The notes under the pieces: generated by a model
Databases searched by the model: none
What the model was told of the DNA's origin: nothing
Seen by the model: only the letters and a program-made list of their open reading frames with translations
Part shown: positions 56,647-64,000 of the stretch, in pieces
Layout of the letters: each line of letters starts with the position of its first letter
How positions within the stretch are numbered: the stretch's first letter is position 1
DNA from: Actinophytocola sp036378875
Lineage (GTDB): Bacteria > Actinomycetota > Actinomycetes > Mycobacteriales > Pseudonocardiaceae
Reading direction: 5' to 3'
DNA length: 64,000 nt
Assembly: GCF_036378875.1 (NCBI RefSeq)
Contig: NZ_DASUVO010000048.1
Location: 62,001 to 126,000 of the forward strand
Program-made: the position numbers and the translations under genes

Positions 56647-57489
56647 ATGGCACCGCAGACGTCGCCGAGCCAGGTTCCGGTCGGGGTGGATCCCACCCGG
56701 CCCAGTATCGCCAGGGTGTACGGCGGTTTCCTCGGCGGCAAGGACCTCTACGAGGTCGACCGCAAGGTCATGACCAAGATCAACGACGCCGTCCCGGAGG
56801 CGGTGGACATCGCCCGCGGCAACCGCGGTTTCCTGAACCGCGCCTGCCGCTTCCTCGCACAGACCAAGATCGACCAGTTCCTCGACTGCGGCTCCGGCCT
56901 GCCGACCGCGGAGAACACCCACCAGATCGTGCAACGCTTCAACGACGAGGCCCGTGTCGTGTACGTGGACAACGACCCGGTGGTCCTGGCGCACGGCCGC
57001 GCGCTGCTGGAGGAGAACTTCCGCGTCCACATGGTGAGCGCGGACATCTTCGTGCCGAACTCCGTGCTCGAACACGAGACCGTGCGGCGATACCTGGACT
57101 TATCCCGGCCGACCGTGCTGCTCCAGGTCGGCACGATGCACCACGTGGAGGGCGACCACGCCCCGCGGATCATGCGCGAGTACATCGACGCGCTGGCGCC
57201 GGGCAGCTACGTGGTCTTCTCCCACTTCTACGACCCGCAGACCCCCGAACACACGCCGATCGCCAAGCGCATCGAGAACATCCTCGTCAACGGCCCCATG
57301 GGCGCGGGCCGCTTCCGCACCCGCGACGAGATCCTGGCAATGCTCGACGGCCTGGAACTGATCAAACCCAACGCCCCGTCACCCCCCGGACTGTCCATCT
57401 GCGACGAATGGTGGCCCGACGGCCCGCGCCTGACCCCCCTGAGCGCAGCGGCCCACTGCATAGTAGGCGCAGTAGGCCGCAAACCCTGA
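56647..57489 (+). CDS. SAM-dependent methyltransferase, SAV2177/DUF574 family
   Basis: A 280-residue protein of a family that is heavily expanded in Streptomyces and Pseudonocardiaceae. Family landmarks are DPTRPSIARVYGGFLGGKDL (about 16-36), RGNRGFLNRACRFLA, the SAM site FLDCGSGLPTAENTHQI, VVYVDNDPVVLAHGRAL, and TVLLQVGTMHHVEGDHAP. Substrates are unknown; several copies lie near regulatory genes. ATG 56647 follows GTGAGGA. Convergent with the GH31 gene across a strong bidirectional terminator. Confidence 0.92.
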   Translation: MAPQTSPSQVPVGVDPTRPSIARVYGGFLGGKDLYEVDRKVMTKINDAVPEAVDIARGNRGFLNRACRFLAQTKIDQFLDCGSGLPTAENTHQIVQRFNDEARVVYVDNDPVVLAHGRALLEENFRVHMVSADIFVPNSVLEHETVRRYLDLSRPTVLLQVGTMHHVEGDHAPRIMREYIDALAPGSYVVFSHFYDPQTPEHTPIAKRIENILVNGPMGAGRFRTRDEILAMLDGLELIKPNAPSPPGLSICDEWWPDGPRLTPLSAAAHCIVGAVGRKP

Positions 57490-57493
57490 CCGC

Positions 57494-57596
57494 GCGAGTC
57501 GCGCGTTCAGCCCCCGCGAGTCGCGTTCTCGGGAACGCTCCGCGTGTCCAACACTGGAGACCCGCGAGTTCAACATTCCCGACCCGCGAGTTCAAC
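57494..57596. repeat. Degenerate GCGAGT(T)C intergenic repeats
   Basis: Four related units start at 57494, 57516, 57564 and 57586: GCGAGTCGCGCGTTCAG, GCGAGTCGCGTTCTCGGGAA, GCGAGTTCAACATTCCCG and GCGAGTTCAACTTTCGTG. Copies 1-2 and 3-4 are each 22 bp apart. The array lies between the stops of two convergent genes. I have the impression, not checked, that such GCGAGTTCAAC units are common between genes in this family. Confidence 0.55.
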
Positions 57597-57603
57597 TTTC
57601 GTG

Positions 57604-57650
57604 ACTTCGCCGGGCCGGGCGTTCCGCGCCTGCGTCCGGCCCGGCGAAGT
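57604..57650. terminator. Bidirectional terminator between convergent genes
   Basis: ACTTCGCCGGGCCGG (57604-57618) and CCGGCCCGGCGAAGT (57636-57650) form a perfect 15-bp stem with a 17-base loop, ending 4 bp from the GH31 stop. It can terminate both the methyltransferase and the sugar operon transcripts. Confidence 0.8.
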
Positions 57651-57654
57651 GGGC

Positions 57655-59808
57655 TCACTCAGCGATGAACAGGTGCGTGAGGCGTGTCCACGCCTCCGCG
57701 CGGCAGTAGACCGGGACCACGTCGATCGGGACCTCGCGTGTGACCAGACCGGGCGACACCGGGACCCCGGTCCACACGTCGATCCACTCGCCCGATGGCA
57801 GGTACGTCGTCCAGGTCGAGGCACTCGGTGACGTCACCGGGTTGACCAGCAGGTCGTCGCCCAGCTGGTACTGCAGCGGGTGCTGCCACACCTCGGGATC
57901 GGTGTTGTCGAAGAACAGCGGACGCATCAGCGGCCGGTCGGTCGTCACGGCCAGTCGGGCCTGCTCGGCCAGGTACGAAACCAGACGTTCTCGCAACAGG
58001 GCGAACCGGCGGAACACCGGCACCACGCGCTCATCGCCTGTCACCGAGGCCACGTGCCACGGTGTGCGGTCGCGGATCGGGGTGCGATGGTGGTTGAACT
58101 CCGAGTGGTACTGCATGATCGGCATGAACGTCGACGCGGCCGTGGCCCTGAGGTACAGCTCGGCGTCCGGCACCGGGCCAGAGAAGCCCGCCAGATCCCA
58201 ACCCCAGTACACGATCCCGCACGCCGCCGCGGTCAGGCCCGCGGTCACCGACGACCGGAACGCCTCCCACGTCGAGTCCTCGTCGCCCGCCCAGAAGATG
58301 CCGTGTGCCTGGGAACCCGTGAAACCCGCGCGGGAGAACGTGACCGGCGCCTTGCCCGCGGACCGCAGCAGGTCACCGAAGGCTCGCGCGTAGTGCACCG
58401 GGAACAGGTTGTTGCCCTCGTCACCGCGCCGGCCGTCCGCGTACCGGAGGTCGTGGCCCCACGCGTGTTCGCCGCCGTCGGTCTTGAAGCCGTCCACGTC
58501 CAGGTCCTCGACCAGGTAGCGGCGTTTCGCCGTCCACCACTCGCGGGTGCGGGCGACCGACAGGTCCGGCATCAGTGCCTTCGGGAACCACCAACCCCTG
58601 TTGTGGTAAGGAGTTCCGTCCGCCTCCAGTACCGCGTGGCCGTCACGCACCATGGCCGACGCGTCAGCACGCACCTGCTCGCCAAGACTCGGGTCGGTCT
58701 TCAGCAGTGGGATCTGCCACAGGATCACCTTGATGCCGCGCGAATGCAGCTCGTCGATCATCTCCCGAGGGGATGGCCACGCGCCCGCATACGCGAAATC
58801 GGGTACCGGGCTGCCATCCGCCGTGACCTCATAGGACGCGTCGCGGAAGATCGTGATGCCCTCCTCGTCGCTCCATGCCTCGATCACCACCGCGCCGAGC
58901 GGGATGTCCAGCGCGTAGTGGGTGTCCATTCTGGACATCACGATGTCCTGGGTGTTCCACTCGTTGCCCGACGCCCACAGCCGCAGCACCCACGACGGCA
59001 ACTCCTCCGCACGCCCGACCTCGTCGAGGAACGCCGTCAGTACGGCCGTGGGGTCGCCGTGGTAGACCGCCACGTCCACCGTCGGCTTGTCGCCCAGTGC
59101 CACCTCGACCGTCAGTTTGTCCGGTGTGGACACACCGACGTCGTACCAGGTGCGGCGGGACGTGCGGACGTGGAAACCCCAGCCCGAACCGCCGACCACG
59201 TGCGCGAACGGCATAGGCAGGTATGTCCTGCCGTGCCGGCCCTGTCCTTTGTACTGTTCGAACACCACCGCGTCGAGCCGGCGGCCGCGCTGGTCGACCG
59301 CCTCGTACCGCTCGCCGAACCCGACCACGTGTTCGCCATTCGCCAGCGGCATGGTGAACCGGGCCCGGTGCACACCGGCCGCGGACACGAGCCATTCGAC
59401 GTCGCCCACCGAGCCGGTCACCGTGCCGACCGGCTCGCTCGTCCACTCCGCCGGGGACACCTCGAACCAGTCCGTGATGACGTCACCCGTGTGGAAGCGA
59501 TACCGGTACGTCCGGCCGGCGAGCAGGACCGGTGACTCCACCGTCCAACCGCCTTCGCCCTCCAACGCACCCGCCTGCGCGGCCGAGAGGTGGCCCTCTC
59601 CGCCGGCCAGCGCGGCGGCGTCCGAAGTAGACACCGAAGCCCGGGTCATCGGGAGCGACGAACCGTCGAACTCGCAGGTGACGGCGTCCACGTCCGCGGC
59701 GAGCACGCCGAACCGCACCGTCTCGCCCGCGAGTGGCAGTACCGGAACACGCTGGTCGGGCGAGGTGGCGTACGGATGCTCGACGCCGTACGGGCGGTGT
59801 GTGATCAC
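57655..59808 (-). CDS. GH31 alpha-glucan hydrolase (isomaltose-forming type)
   Basis: A 717-residue cytosolic GH31 enzyme without a signal peptide. The nucleophile is D444 in DGFKTDGGEHAWG and the acid/base lies in FWAGDEDSTWEAFR (about D509). YWGWDLAGFSGPVPDAELYL is the family's late motif. It differs from the YicI-type GH31 at 10-12 kb. Its pairing with a GH15-like gene and CUT1 importer matches the Kribbella flavida pair that degrades cyclobis-(1-6)-alpha-nigerosyl via isomaltose. The present enzyme may thus release isomaltose from an alpha-1,3/1,6-glucan oligosaccharide. GTG 59808 overlaps the GH15 stop and has GGAGGG upstream; a longer open frame upstream is not used. Specificity is inferred. 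Confidence 0.88.
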   Translation of the reverse strand: MITHRPYGVEHPYATSPDQRVPVLPLAGETVRFGVLAADVDAVTCEFDGSSLPMTRASVSTSDAAALAGGEGHLSAAQAGALEGEGGWTVESPVLLAGRTYRYRFHTGDVITDWFEVSPAEWTSEPVGTVTGSVGDVEWLVSAAGVHRARFTMPLANGEHVVGFGERYEAVDQRGRRLDAVVFEQYKGQGRHGRTYLPMPFAHVVGGSGWGFHVRTSRRTWYDVGVSTPDKLTVEVALGDKPTVDVAVYHGDPTAVLTAFLDEVGRAEELPSWVLRLWASGNEWNTQDIVMSRMDTHYALDIPLGAVVIEAWSDEEGITIFRDASYEVTADGSPVPDFAYAGAWPSPREMIDELHSRGIKVILWQIPLLKTDPSLGEQVRADASAMVRDGHAVLEADGTPYHNRGWWFPKALMPDLSVARTREWWTAKRRYLVEDLDVDGFKTDGGEHAWGHDLRYADGRRGDEGNNLFPVHYARAFGDLLRSAGKAPVTFSRAGFTGSQAHGIFWAGDEDSTWEAFRSSVTAGLTAAACGIVYWGWDLAGFSGPVPDAELYLRATAASTFMPIMQYHSEFNHHRTPIRDRTPWHVASVTGDERVVPVFRRFALLRERLVSYLAEQARLAVTTDRPLMRPLFFDNTDPEVWQHPLQYQLGDDLLVNPVTSPSASTWTTYLPSGEWIDVWTGVPVSPGLVTREVPIDVVPVYCRAEAWTRLTHLFIAE

Positions 59809-60941
59809 GACGTGCCCTCCGGCAGGAGACCGAGTTCGTCGGCCAGGATGAGGAACATGCCGTGCGACCACAGCAACGGTGACGCCACCGGACCCCATCG
59901 GGCCACCCACTCGTCCCGGGATCCCGGGTGCAGCAGGTGATGTGGAACCTGTTCCGGCAGGTCGCCGTCGGCATCGGCCTGCGCGGCGATCCACCGCAGG
60001 TACCGGAGTGCTCCGGCGGTGTCACCGCGTGCGGCGAGGTTCCAGCCGAGCAACGCGGACAGCAGCGGCCACTGCCCACCGCCGTAGAACACGTCGGCGG
60101 TGAACCGGTGCACGCCGCCGTCCACGTCGAGATCGGCTGCGACCGCGGACAGTGTGGCCTCGGCCAGGGTGCCGTCGACGAGCCCGAACGGCACCACACA
60201 GGACGGTAGCGATCCATCCACTTCGGACGTACCGAGCCACTTCGTCAGGTGGCCGTCCGCCACGCCCTCGGCGAGTACCAGCGACCGGATCTGTTCCGCC
60301 ACACCGAGTGCGGTGGCACGTCGGTCCGCGTCGAGGTGATCCGCGACGGCGACGAGGCCGCCACGGACCGCGGCCAGCGTGGAGACGTGCCGATGCTCGA
60401 CGTGCTCCTCCCACCAGTCATAACACGGCCGATCCCAACTGGTGACCAGGTAGTCGACCGCGACCTCGAACCCGGGCAGCCAGCGCGCCGGATCGATGCC
60501 GTGCCGTTCCGCGTGTGTGACGGCCGCCCACAGCCACATGCCGTAGCCGTCGGTCTGGAAGTCCCACCACGGGTCGGATCCGTTCTCGCCCGTGAACGTG
60601 AACCGGGTGGGCAGCATCCGCTCGACAGGAGGAAGCTCGCCCCTCGCACGTGCCGCCACCAACGCGTCCACTTCGGAGCGTCGGCGGGTGAGCACACCGG
60701 CCGCCCAGTCGTGGAACCGGTTCGCGGACGCCGTGTCGCCGTACCGGGAGACGCCCTCCACGGTGAACGAACCGTCCCGCAGCCACGCGAACCCACGGTA
60801 CGCGGAGAACGTCGGCGAGGCCGGGTAGGCGCCACCCACGTCCTGGTAGTGAGTGATCACGGCGTGGCTGCGCCGGGCGAGTTCGGCATACCGCGCCCGC
60901 TCGGCTTCTGCGTTCGGGGCGGTCACGTGCGAGAGATCCAT
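59805..60941 (-). CDS. GH15-like glucohydrolase (isomaltose glucohydrolase type)
   Basis: A 378-residue (alpha/alpha)6-barrel protein, cytosolic. YRGFAWLRDGSFTVEGVSRY is the substrate-binding opening, FQTDGYGMWLWAA matches the GH15 QxDGYG motif, and YDWWEEHVEHRHVSTLAAVR carries the probable catalytic Glu. The length fits the short isomaltose-glucohydrolase branch rather than starch glucoamylases (600+ with a starch-binding domain). It lies 7 bp downstream of the binding-protein gene and overlaps the GH31 gene by 4 bp. Together they would turn imported isomaltose-containing sugars into glucose. Confidence 0.82.
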   Translation of the reverse strand: MDLSHVTAPNAEAERARYAELARRSHAVITHYQDVGGAYPASPTFSAYRGFAWLRDGSFTVEGVSRYGDTASANRFHDWAAGVLTRRRSEVDALVAARARGELPPVERMLPTRFTFTGENGSDPWWDFQTDGYGMWLWAAVTHAERHGIDPARWLPGFEVAVDYLVTSWDRPCYDWWEEHVEHRHVSTLAAVRGGLVAVADHLDADRRATALGVAEQIRSLVLAEGVADGHLTKWLGTSEVDGSLPSCVVPFGLVDGTLAEATLSAVAADLDVDGGVHRFTADVFYGGGQWPLLSALLGWNLAARGDTAGALRYLRWIAAQADADGDLPEQVPHHLLHPGSRDEWVARWGPVASPLLWSHGMFLILADELGLLPEGTS

Positions 60942-60948
60942 CGTGCTC

Positions 60949-62190
60949 CTATTCGAGCAGGCCGTTGACCGCTGCCTGCGCGTCCTTCAGTGCCTGTGCG
61001 ACGGGTTTGCGGCCGGCCGCGGCCTCACCGAGCTCCTTGGTCACCGCGTCCTGCATCTCCTGCTGACGCTCGATCACCGGTGGCAGCACGGGGTTCTCGA
61101 GCGCATCGAAGACTGACTCGCGGTTGGCCGGCTTCGGCTGGTCGAGGTAGGCCGCCAGTTTGCTGTCGTCGGCGACCGGCGGCAGCTCCCACGAGGTGTC
61201 GAGCCGGACGTCCGTGGTCGTGTCCGACGAGGACAGGAACGTGATCCACTTCTGCGCGGCTTCGGCGTTCTCACTGGCCGACGAGACCGCGAGACCGTTC
61301 ACGAACATGGCCGACGCCTTGGTCGTGTCGCCCGGCTCGACCACGACGTCCCACTCGAAGGGCACGTCGGCCAGCGCGTCGAACATCCAGATGCCGGTGT
61401 GCCACATGGCGAGCTTGCCGTCGGAGAACAGCTTCGAGTCGAAGTCGGGTGTGCCGGCGCCGTCGGCCTCGGTCGGCATGGTGGTGCCGTTCTTGCCGAT
61501 CAGCCAGTTGGCCGCCTTCAGCCCTTCCGGCGAGTCGAACGTGGCCGACTTGCCGTCCTCGGACAGGAACTCGCCCCCGGCCTGCGCGAGCGCCTTGTAG
61601 AACTCGTTGTAGGTGATCGGCTGGTAGTCGCCCCAGACGCCGGCACCCTTGTTGGTCAACCGCTCCGCGGCGGCCTGCTCGTCCGCCCACGTCCAGTCCG
61701 CGGTCGGCACGGCCACACCGGCCTGGTCGAACAACGTCTTGTTGTAGAACAGGACGACGTTGGAGAACGACTCCGGCAGGCCGTACTGCTTGCCGTCGGT
61801 GGCGTACGCGTCCACAAGCGACTTCCCGTACACCGAGGTATCCACTCCGGACAGCTCGGCGAGCGAGCCGTTCTTGGCGTAGGTCACGAAGTTCTCGTAG
61901 TTCAGCTCGAACGCGTCCGGCGCCGTGTCACCCGCCACGGCTGTCTGCAGCGTCGTGAAGTAGTCGGCGAACGGCAGGGTCTCGACCCGCACGTCGATGT
62001 CGGTGTTCGCCTTCTCGAACGCCGCCACGATCGCGTCGAGATCCTTCTCGTGACCGTCGTTGGCGGAGAAGTTCATGTACCGCACGACGGTCTTGCCGTC
62101 CTCGGAGGCGCCGGGGTCCGTGGCGGAGCCCTGTGAGCACGCGGCGAGCGCGAGCACGCCGACGCTGGCGGCCGCGATCCTTAATCGCAT
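60949..62190 (-). CDS. ABC transporter sugar-binding lipoprotein (second importer)
   Basis: A 413-residue family-1 solute-binding protein with lipobox LAAC (Cys about 18), placed on the outer face of the membrane. Typical motifs are TVVRYMNFSANDGHEKDLDA, AIVAAFEKANTDIDVRVETL, APDAFELNYENFVTYAKNGS, GLPESFSNVVLFYNKTLFDQ, and LAMWHTGIWMFDAL. ATG 62190 is decided by the signal peptide. It belongs to the five-gene operon with two permeases upstream and two glycosidases downstream. Ligand inferred to be an alpha-gluco-oligosaccharide, perhaps isomaltose-based. Confidence 0.92.
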   Translation of the reverse strand: MRLRIAAASVGVLALAACSQGSATDPGASEDGKTVVRYMNFSANDGHEKDLDAIVAAFEKANTDIDVRVETLPFADYFTTLQTAVAGDTAPDAFELNYENFVTYAKNGSLAELSGVDTSVYGKSLVDAYATDGKQYGLPESFSNVVLFYNKTLFDQAGVAVPTADWTWADEQAAAERLTNKGAGVWGDYQPITYNEFYKALAQAGGEFLSEDGKSATFDSPEGLKAANWLIGKNGTTMPTEADGAGTPDFDSKLFSDGKLAMWHTGIWMFDALADVPFEWDVVVEPGDTTKASAMFVNGLAVSSASENAEAAQKWITFLSSSDTTTDVRLDTSWELPPVADDSKLAAYLDQPKPANRESVFDALENPVLPPVIERQQEMQDAVTKELGEAAAGRKPVAQALKDAQAAVNGLLE

Positions 62191-62204
62191 GTGAACAAGT
62201 CCTT

Positions 62205-63008
62205 TCACTTGATGCCGGTGTGCGCGATGCCGGCGATGATGTGGCGCTGGGCGAGGAGGTACACCACGGCGATCGGGATGATCGACAGGACGGAACCGGC
62301 CATGACGACGTCCCACTCCGTGGTGAACTGCCCTTGCAGAGTCGAGAGGCCGAGCGGCAGCGTCATGAACTCGGGCGAGCGGATCACGACGAGCGGCCAG
62401 AGGAAGCCGTTCCAGCTGGACATGAAGGCGAACACGGCGACCGTGGCGAGCGTCGGCCGGACGAGTGGCAGCACGATCGTCGTGAAGATCCGCAGGTGGC
62501 TCGCGCCGTCGATGGTGGCGGCCTCGTCCAGTTCGGACGGCACGGCAGCGACCGCCTGCCGCAACAGGAACACCCCGAACGCGGACGCGATCCCGGGCGC
62601 CAGCAACGCGAAGTAGGTGTCGTTGAGCTGGAAGGTCCTCATCTCGATGAACAGTGGCACGACCAGGACCTGCAACGGGATCATCAGAGTCGCGAGGTAC
62701 CCGGCGAACACGATGTTCTTGCCAGGAAACGAAAGGCGCGCGAACCCGTACCCCGCCATGGCACCGGTGACGAGCTGCAGCACGGTTGCCGCGACGGCGA
62801 TGCCGAACGAGTTCAGCATGATCCGCCACATGGGCACGGTGTCGAGCAATGTCCGGTAGGCGTCGAGCGTCGGGTCCTCGACGAACAACGTCGGCCCGCC
62901 GGCGAGTGACCCTTCCGGCGTGATCGAGGTGATCACGGTCCACAGGAAGGGAAAGAGCATGATCGCGGCGCCGACGAGCACCGCGGAGAAGAGAGCGACC
63001 TTACGCAT
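62205..63008 (-). CDS. ABC sugar permease, MalG type (second importer)
   Basis: A 267-residue inner-membrane subunit with six predicted helices (first: ALFSAVLVGAAIMLFPFLWT). The EAA loop is LDEAATIDGASHLRIFTTIV (about 165-185) and RHIIAGIAHTGIK is the C-terminal end typical of MalG-like proteins. ATG 63008 lies 8 bp inside the upstream permease gene; a longer in-frame start exists but adds unrelated residues. Confidence 0.92.
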   Translation of the reverse strand: MRKVALFSAVLVGAAIMLFPFLWTVITSITPEGSLAGGPTLFVEDPTLDAYRTLLDTVPMWRIMLNSFGIAVAATVLQLVTGAMAGYGFARLSFPGKNIVFAGYLATLMIPLQVLVVPLFIEMRTFQLNDTYFALLAPGIASAFGVFLLRQAVAAVPSELDEAATIDGASHLRIFTTIVLPLVRPTLATVAVFAFMSSWNGFLWPLVVIRSPEFMTLPLGLSTLQGQFTTEWDVVMAGSVLSIIPIAVVYLLAQRHIIAGIAHTGIK

Positions 63009-63936
63009 AGTGCACCCACCGGCGCTGACCACGGATCTGGATCACGGTGACGGCGAGGATGACGACGAACAGCAACCAGGACAGCGCCGACGCCTCACCG
63101 GCCCGCCCGTAGCGGAAGGTGAGGTCGTAGATCTGCCCGACCACCACCTGGCTCGCGCCACCCGGACCGCCGCCGGTCATCACGTAGACCTGGTCGAACA
63201 CCTGGAACCCGTTGATGAGCGAGATGACCACGACGAAGAACGTGGAAGGCGTCAGCAACGGCAGCGTGACCCGCCAGAAGCGCTGCCACCCGCTCGCACC
63301 GTCCACAATGGCCGCCTCGTGGAGGTCGCGCGGGATGGCCTGCAACCCGGCGAGGAGGATGACCATGACGAACCCGAGATCCTTCCACGCCGACGCGAGG
63401 ATCACCGAGACGAGTGCCCAGTCGGGATCGGTCCACCAACCGGGCTGGCCGAGCCCGAAGAACCCGAGAATCTGGTTCACGAGTCCGCCCGCGGGGTTGA
63501 GCAACCACTTCCACACGAGTGCGACGACGACCCAGCTCGTGACGACGGGCAGGAAGTAGGTGGCCCGGAGGAACGCGCGTGCCGGGAGCTTTCGGTTCAA
63601 CGCCAAGGCAAGGCCGAGACCGCCGGCGTAGACGAGCGGCAGGTACCCGGCCACGTAGAGAAGCGTGTGGAGGAAGACCTTGCCGGTCTGCGGATCGGTG
63701 AGCAGCGAGACGTAGTTGTCGAAGCCGACCCACCGCATCGGCGAGATGAGGTTCCACTCGTGCAGGCTCACCCAGATCGAGGAGATCATCGGCACGATCG
63801 TGAAGAGCACGAGCGGAACCGCGCTGGGCAGCAGGAAGAACAGCACCCAGCCGTAGTGCTTCCACGACCGGCGTGGCTTGGCCCGCCGGATCGGCGGCGG
63901 GCTCGTCACCGGGGATTTCGTCGCGACGAGCGTCAT
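63001..63936 (-). CDS. ABC sugar permease, MalF type (second importer)
   Basis: A 311-residue permease: basic N-terminus (IRRAKPRRSWKHYGW), first helix VLFFLLPSAVPLVLFTIVPM, EAA loop LHEAAIVDGASGWQRFWRVT (about 210-230) and the MTGGGPGGASQV signature. First gene of the second sugar operon; GGGGACACC precedes ATG 63936. The ATPase is not encoded in this operon. A regulator or promoter would lie in or beyond the last 64 bp, where I see no clear operator. Confidence 0.92.
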   Translation of the reverse strand: MTLVATKSPVTSPPPIRRAKPRRSWKHYGWVLFFLLPSAVPLVLFTIVPMISSIWVSLHEWNLISPMRWVGFDNYVSLLTDPQTGKVFLHTLLYVAGYLPLVYAGGLGLALALNRKLPARAFLRATYFLPVVTSWVVVALVWKWLLNPAGGLVNQILGFFGLGQPGWWTDPDWALVSVILASAWKDLGFVMVILLAGLQAIPRDLHEAAIVDGASGWQRFWRVTLPLLTPSTFFVVVISLINGFQVFDQVYVMTGGGPGGASQVVVGQIYDLTFRYGRAGEASALSWLLFVVILAVTVIQIRGQRRWVHYA

Positions 63937-64000
63937 GGTGTCCCCAGGCGCGCTCGGACCATCCGGCTTTGGTCACCGCCCGTGCCGGCCGAGTCGAACG

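Noticed and set aside
57494..57650. Attachment site or CRISPR between convergent genes
   Set aside because: Units are short and degenerate without regular spacers, and the adjacent perfect stem is better explained as a terminator.
1..64000. tRNA or rRNA genes
   Set aside because: No cloverleaf-like or rRNA-like stretch was recognised while reading the intergenic regions; a covariance-model scan would be decisive.

Overview
The window is high-GC DNA with many GTG starts and many 4-base ATGA/GTGA gene overlaps. It carries a type VII (ESX) secretion accessory cluster with EspG-, PPE- and YbaB-like genes, a BTAD/NB-ARC/TPR (AfsR-type) regulator, an SAV2177-type methyltransferase, a PASTA-less Ser/Thr kinase and a predicted mycobacterial-type LigC/Prim-PolC pair. 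Together these point to a filamentous actinomycete, most likely Pseudonocardiaceae (Lentzea/Saccharothrix/Amycolatopsis-like). The assignment is an inference from gene content. I saw no tRNA, rRNA, transposase, integrase or CRISPR array.

Region by region. 1-2.6 kb: ornithine aminotransferase (rocD) and a flavin monooxygenase. 2.6-5.1 kb (minus strand): a GH13 alpha-glucosidase translationally coupled to its own LacI regulator. 5.2-18.9 kb (plus strand): a complete xyloglucan utilisation locus. It holds a LacI regulator, a sugar-binding lipoprotein, two ABC permeases, a cytosolic YicI-like GH31 alpha-xylosidase, and secreted GH3, GH12 and GH35 enzymes. An identical 16-bp operator-like palindrome precedes both the regulator and the binding protein. 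A MITE-like inverted repeat sits between binding protein and permeases. 19-22 kb: alpha/beta hydrolase, GNAT, a GntR-TetR double-HTH regulator, and a leaderless family-3 binding protein. 22.2-27.1 kb (minus): two paralogous DUF11 surface proteins flanking a class F sortase, with a duplicated leader. 27.2-31.1 kb: ABC-F ATPase, RibD-C reductase, LigC ligase. 31.2-38.8 kb: a lipoprotein with a degenerate alpha/beta-hydrolase nucleophile, Prim-PolC, a HisRS with eukaryote/archaeal-like motifs, MsrB, and a transhydrogenase pntB/pntA2 pair without the alpha-1 gene.

39-44.6 kb: a tandem-GGDEF protein broken by a frameshift, a methyltransferase, an AraC regulator, a TSP-repeat protein overlapping a membrane-tethered ECF sigma factor, and a helical-repeat protein. 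44.7-51.6 kb (minus): the ESX-associated cluster below its BTAD regulator. 51.7-57.5 kb: truncated NUDIX gene, an AA10 polysaccharide monooxygenase behind a consensus CebR box, an HxlR/NmrA divergent pair, a Ser/Thr kinase, and a methyltransferase. 57.6-64 kb (minus): a second sugar operon (two permeases, binding lipoprotein, GH15-like and GH31 enzymes). It resembles the Kribbella isomaltose / cyclic alpha-tetrasaccharide pathway.

How it works together: much of the window is polysaccharide catabolism. Secreted enzymes cut plant polymers outside, two CUT1-type ABC importers take up the oligosaccharides, and intracellular GH31/GH13/GH15 enzymes finish them. Neither importer has its own ATPase gene here, so both probably use a shared MsiK-type ATPase. 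Starts were chosen by ribosome-binding sites, overlap with the upstream stop, and family length. Nothing was searched against a database.
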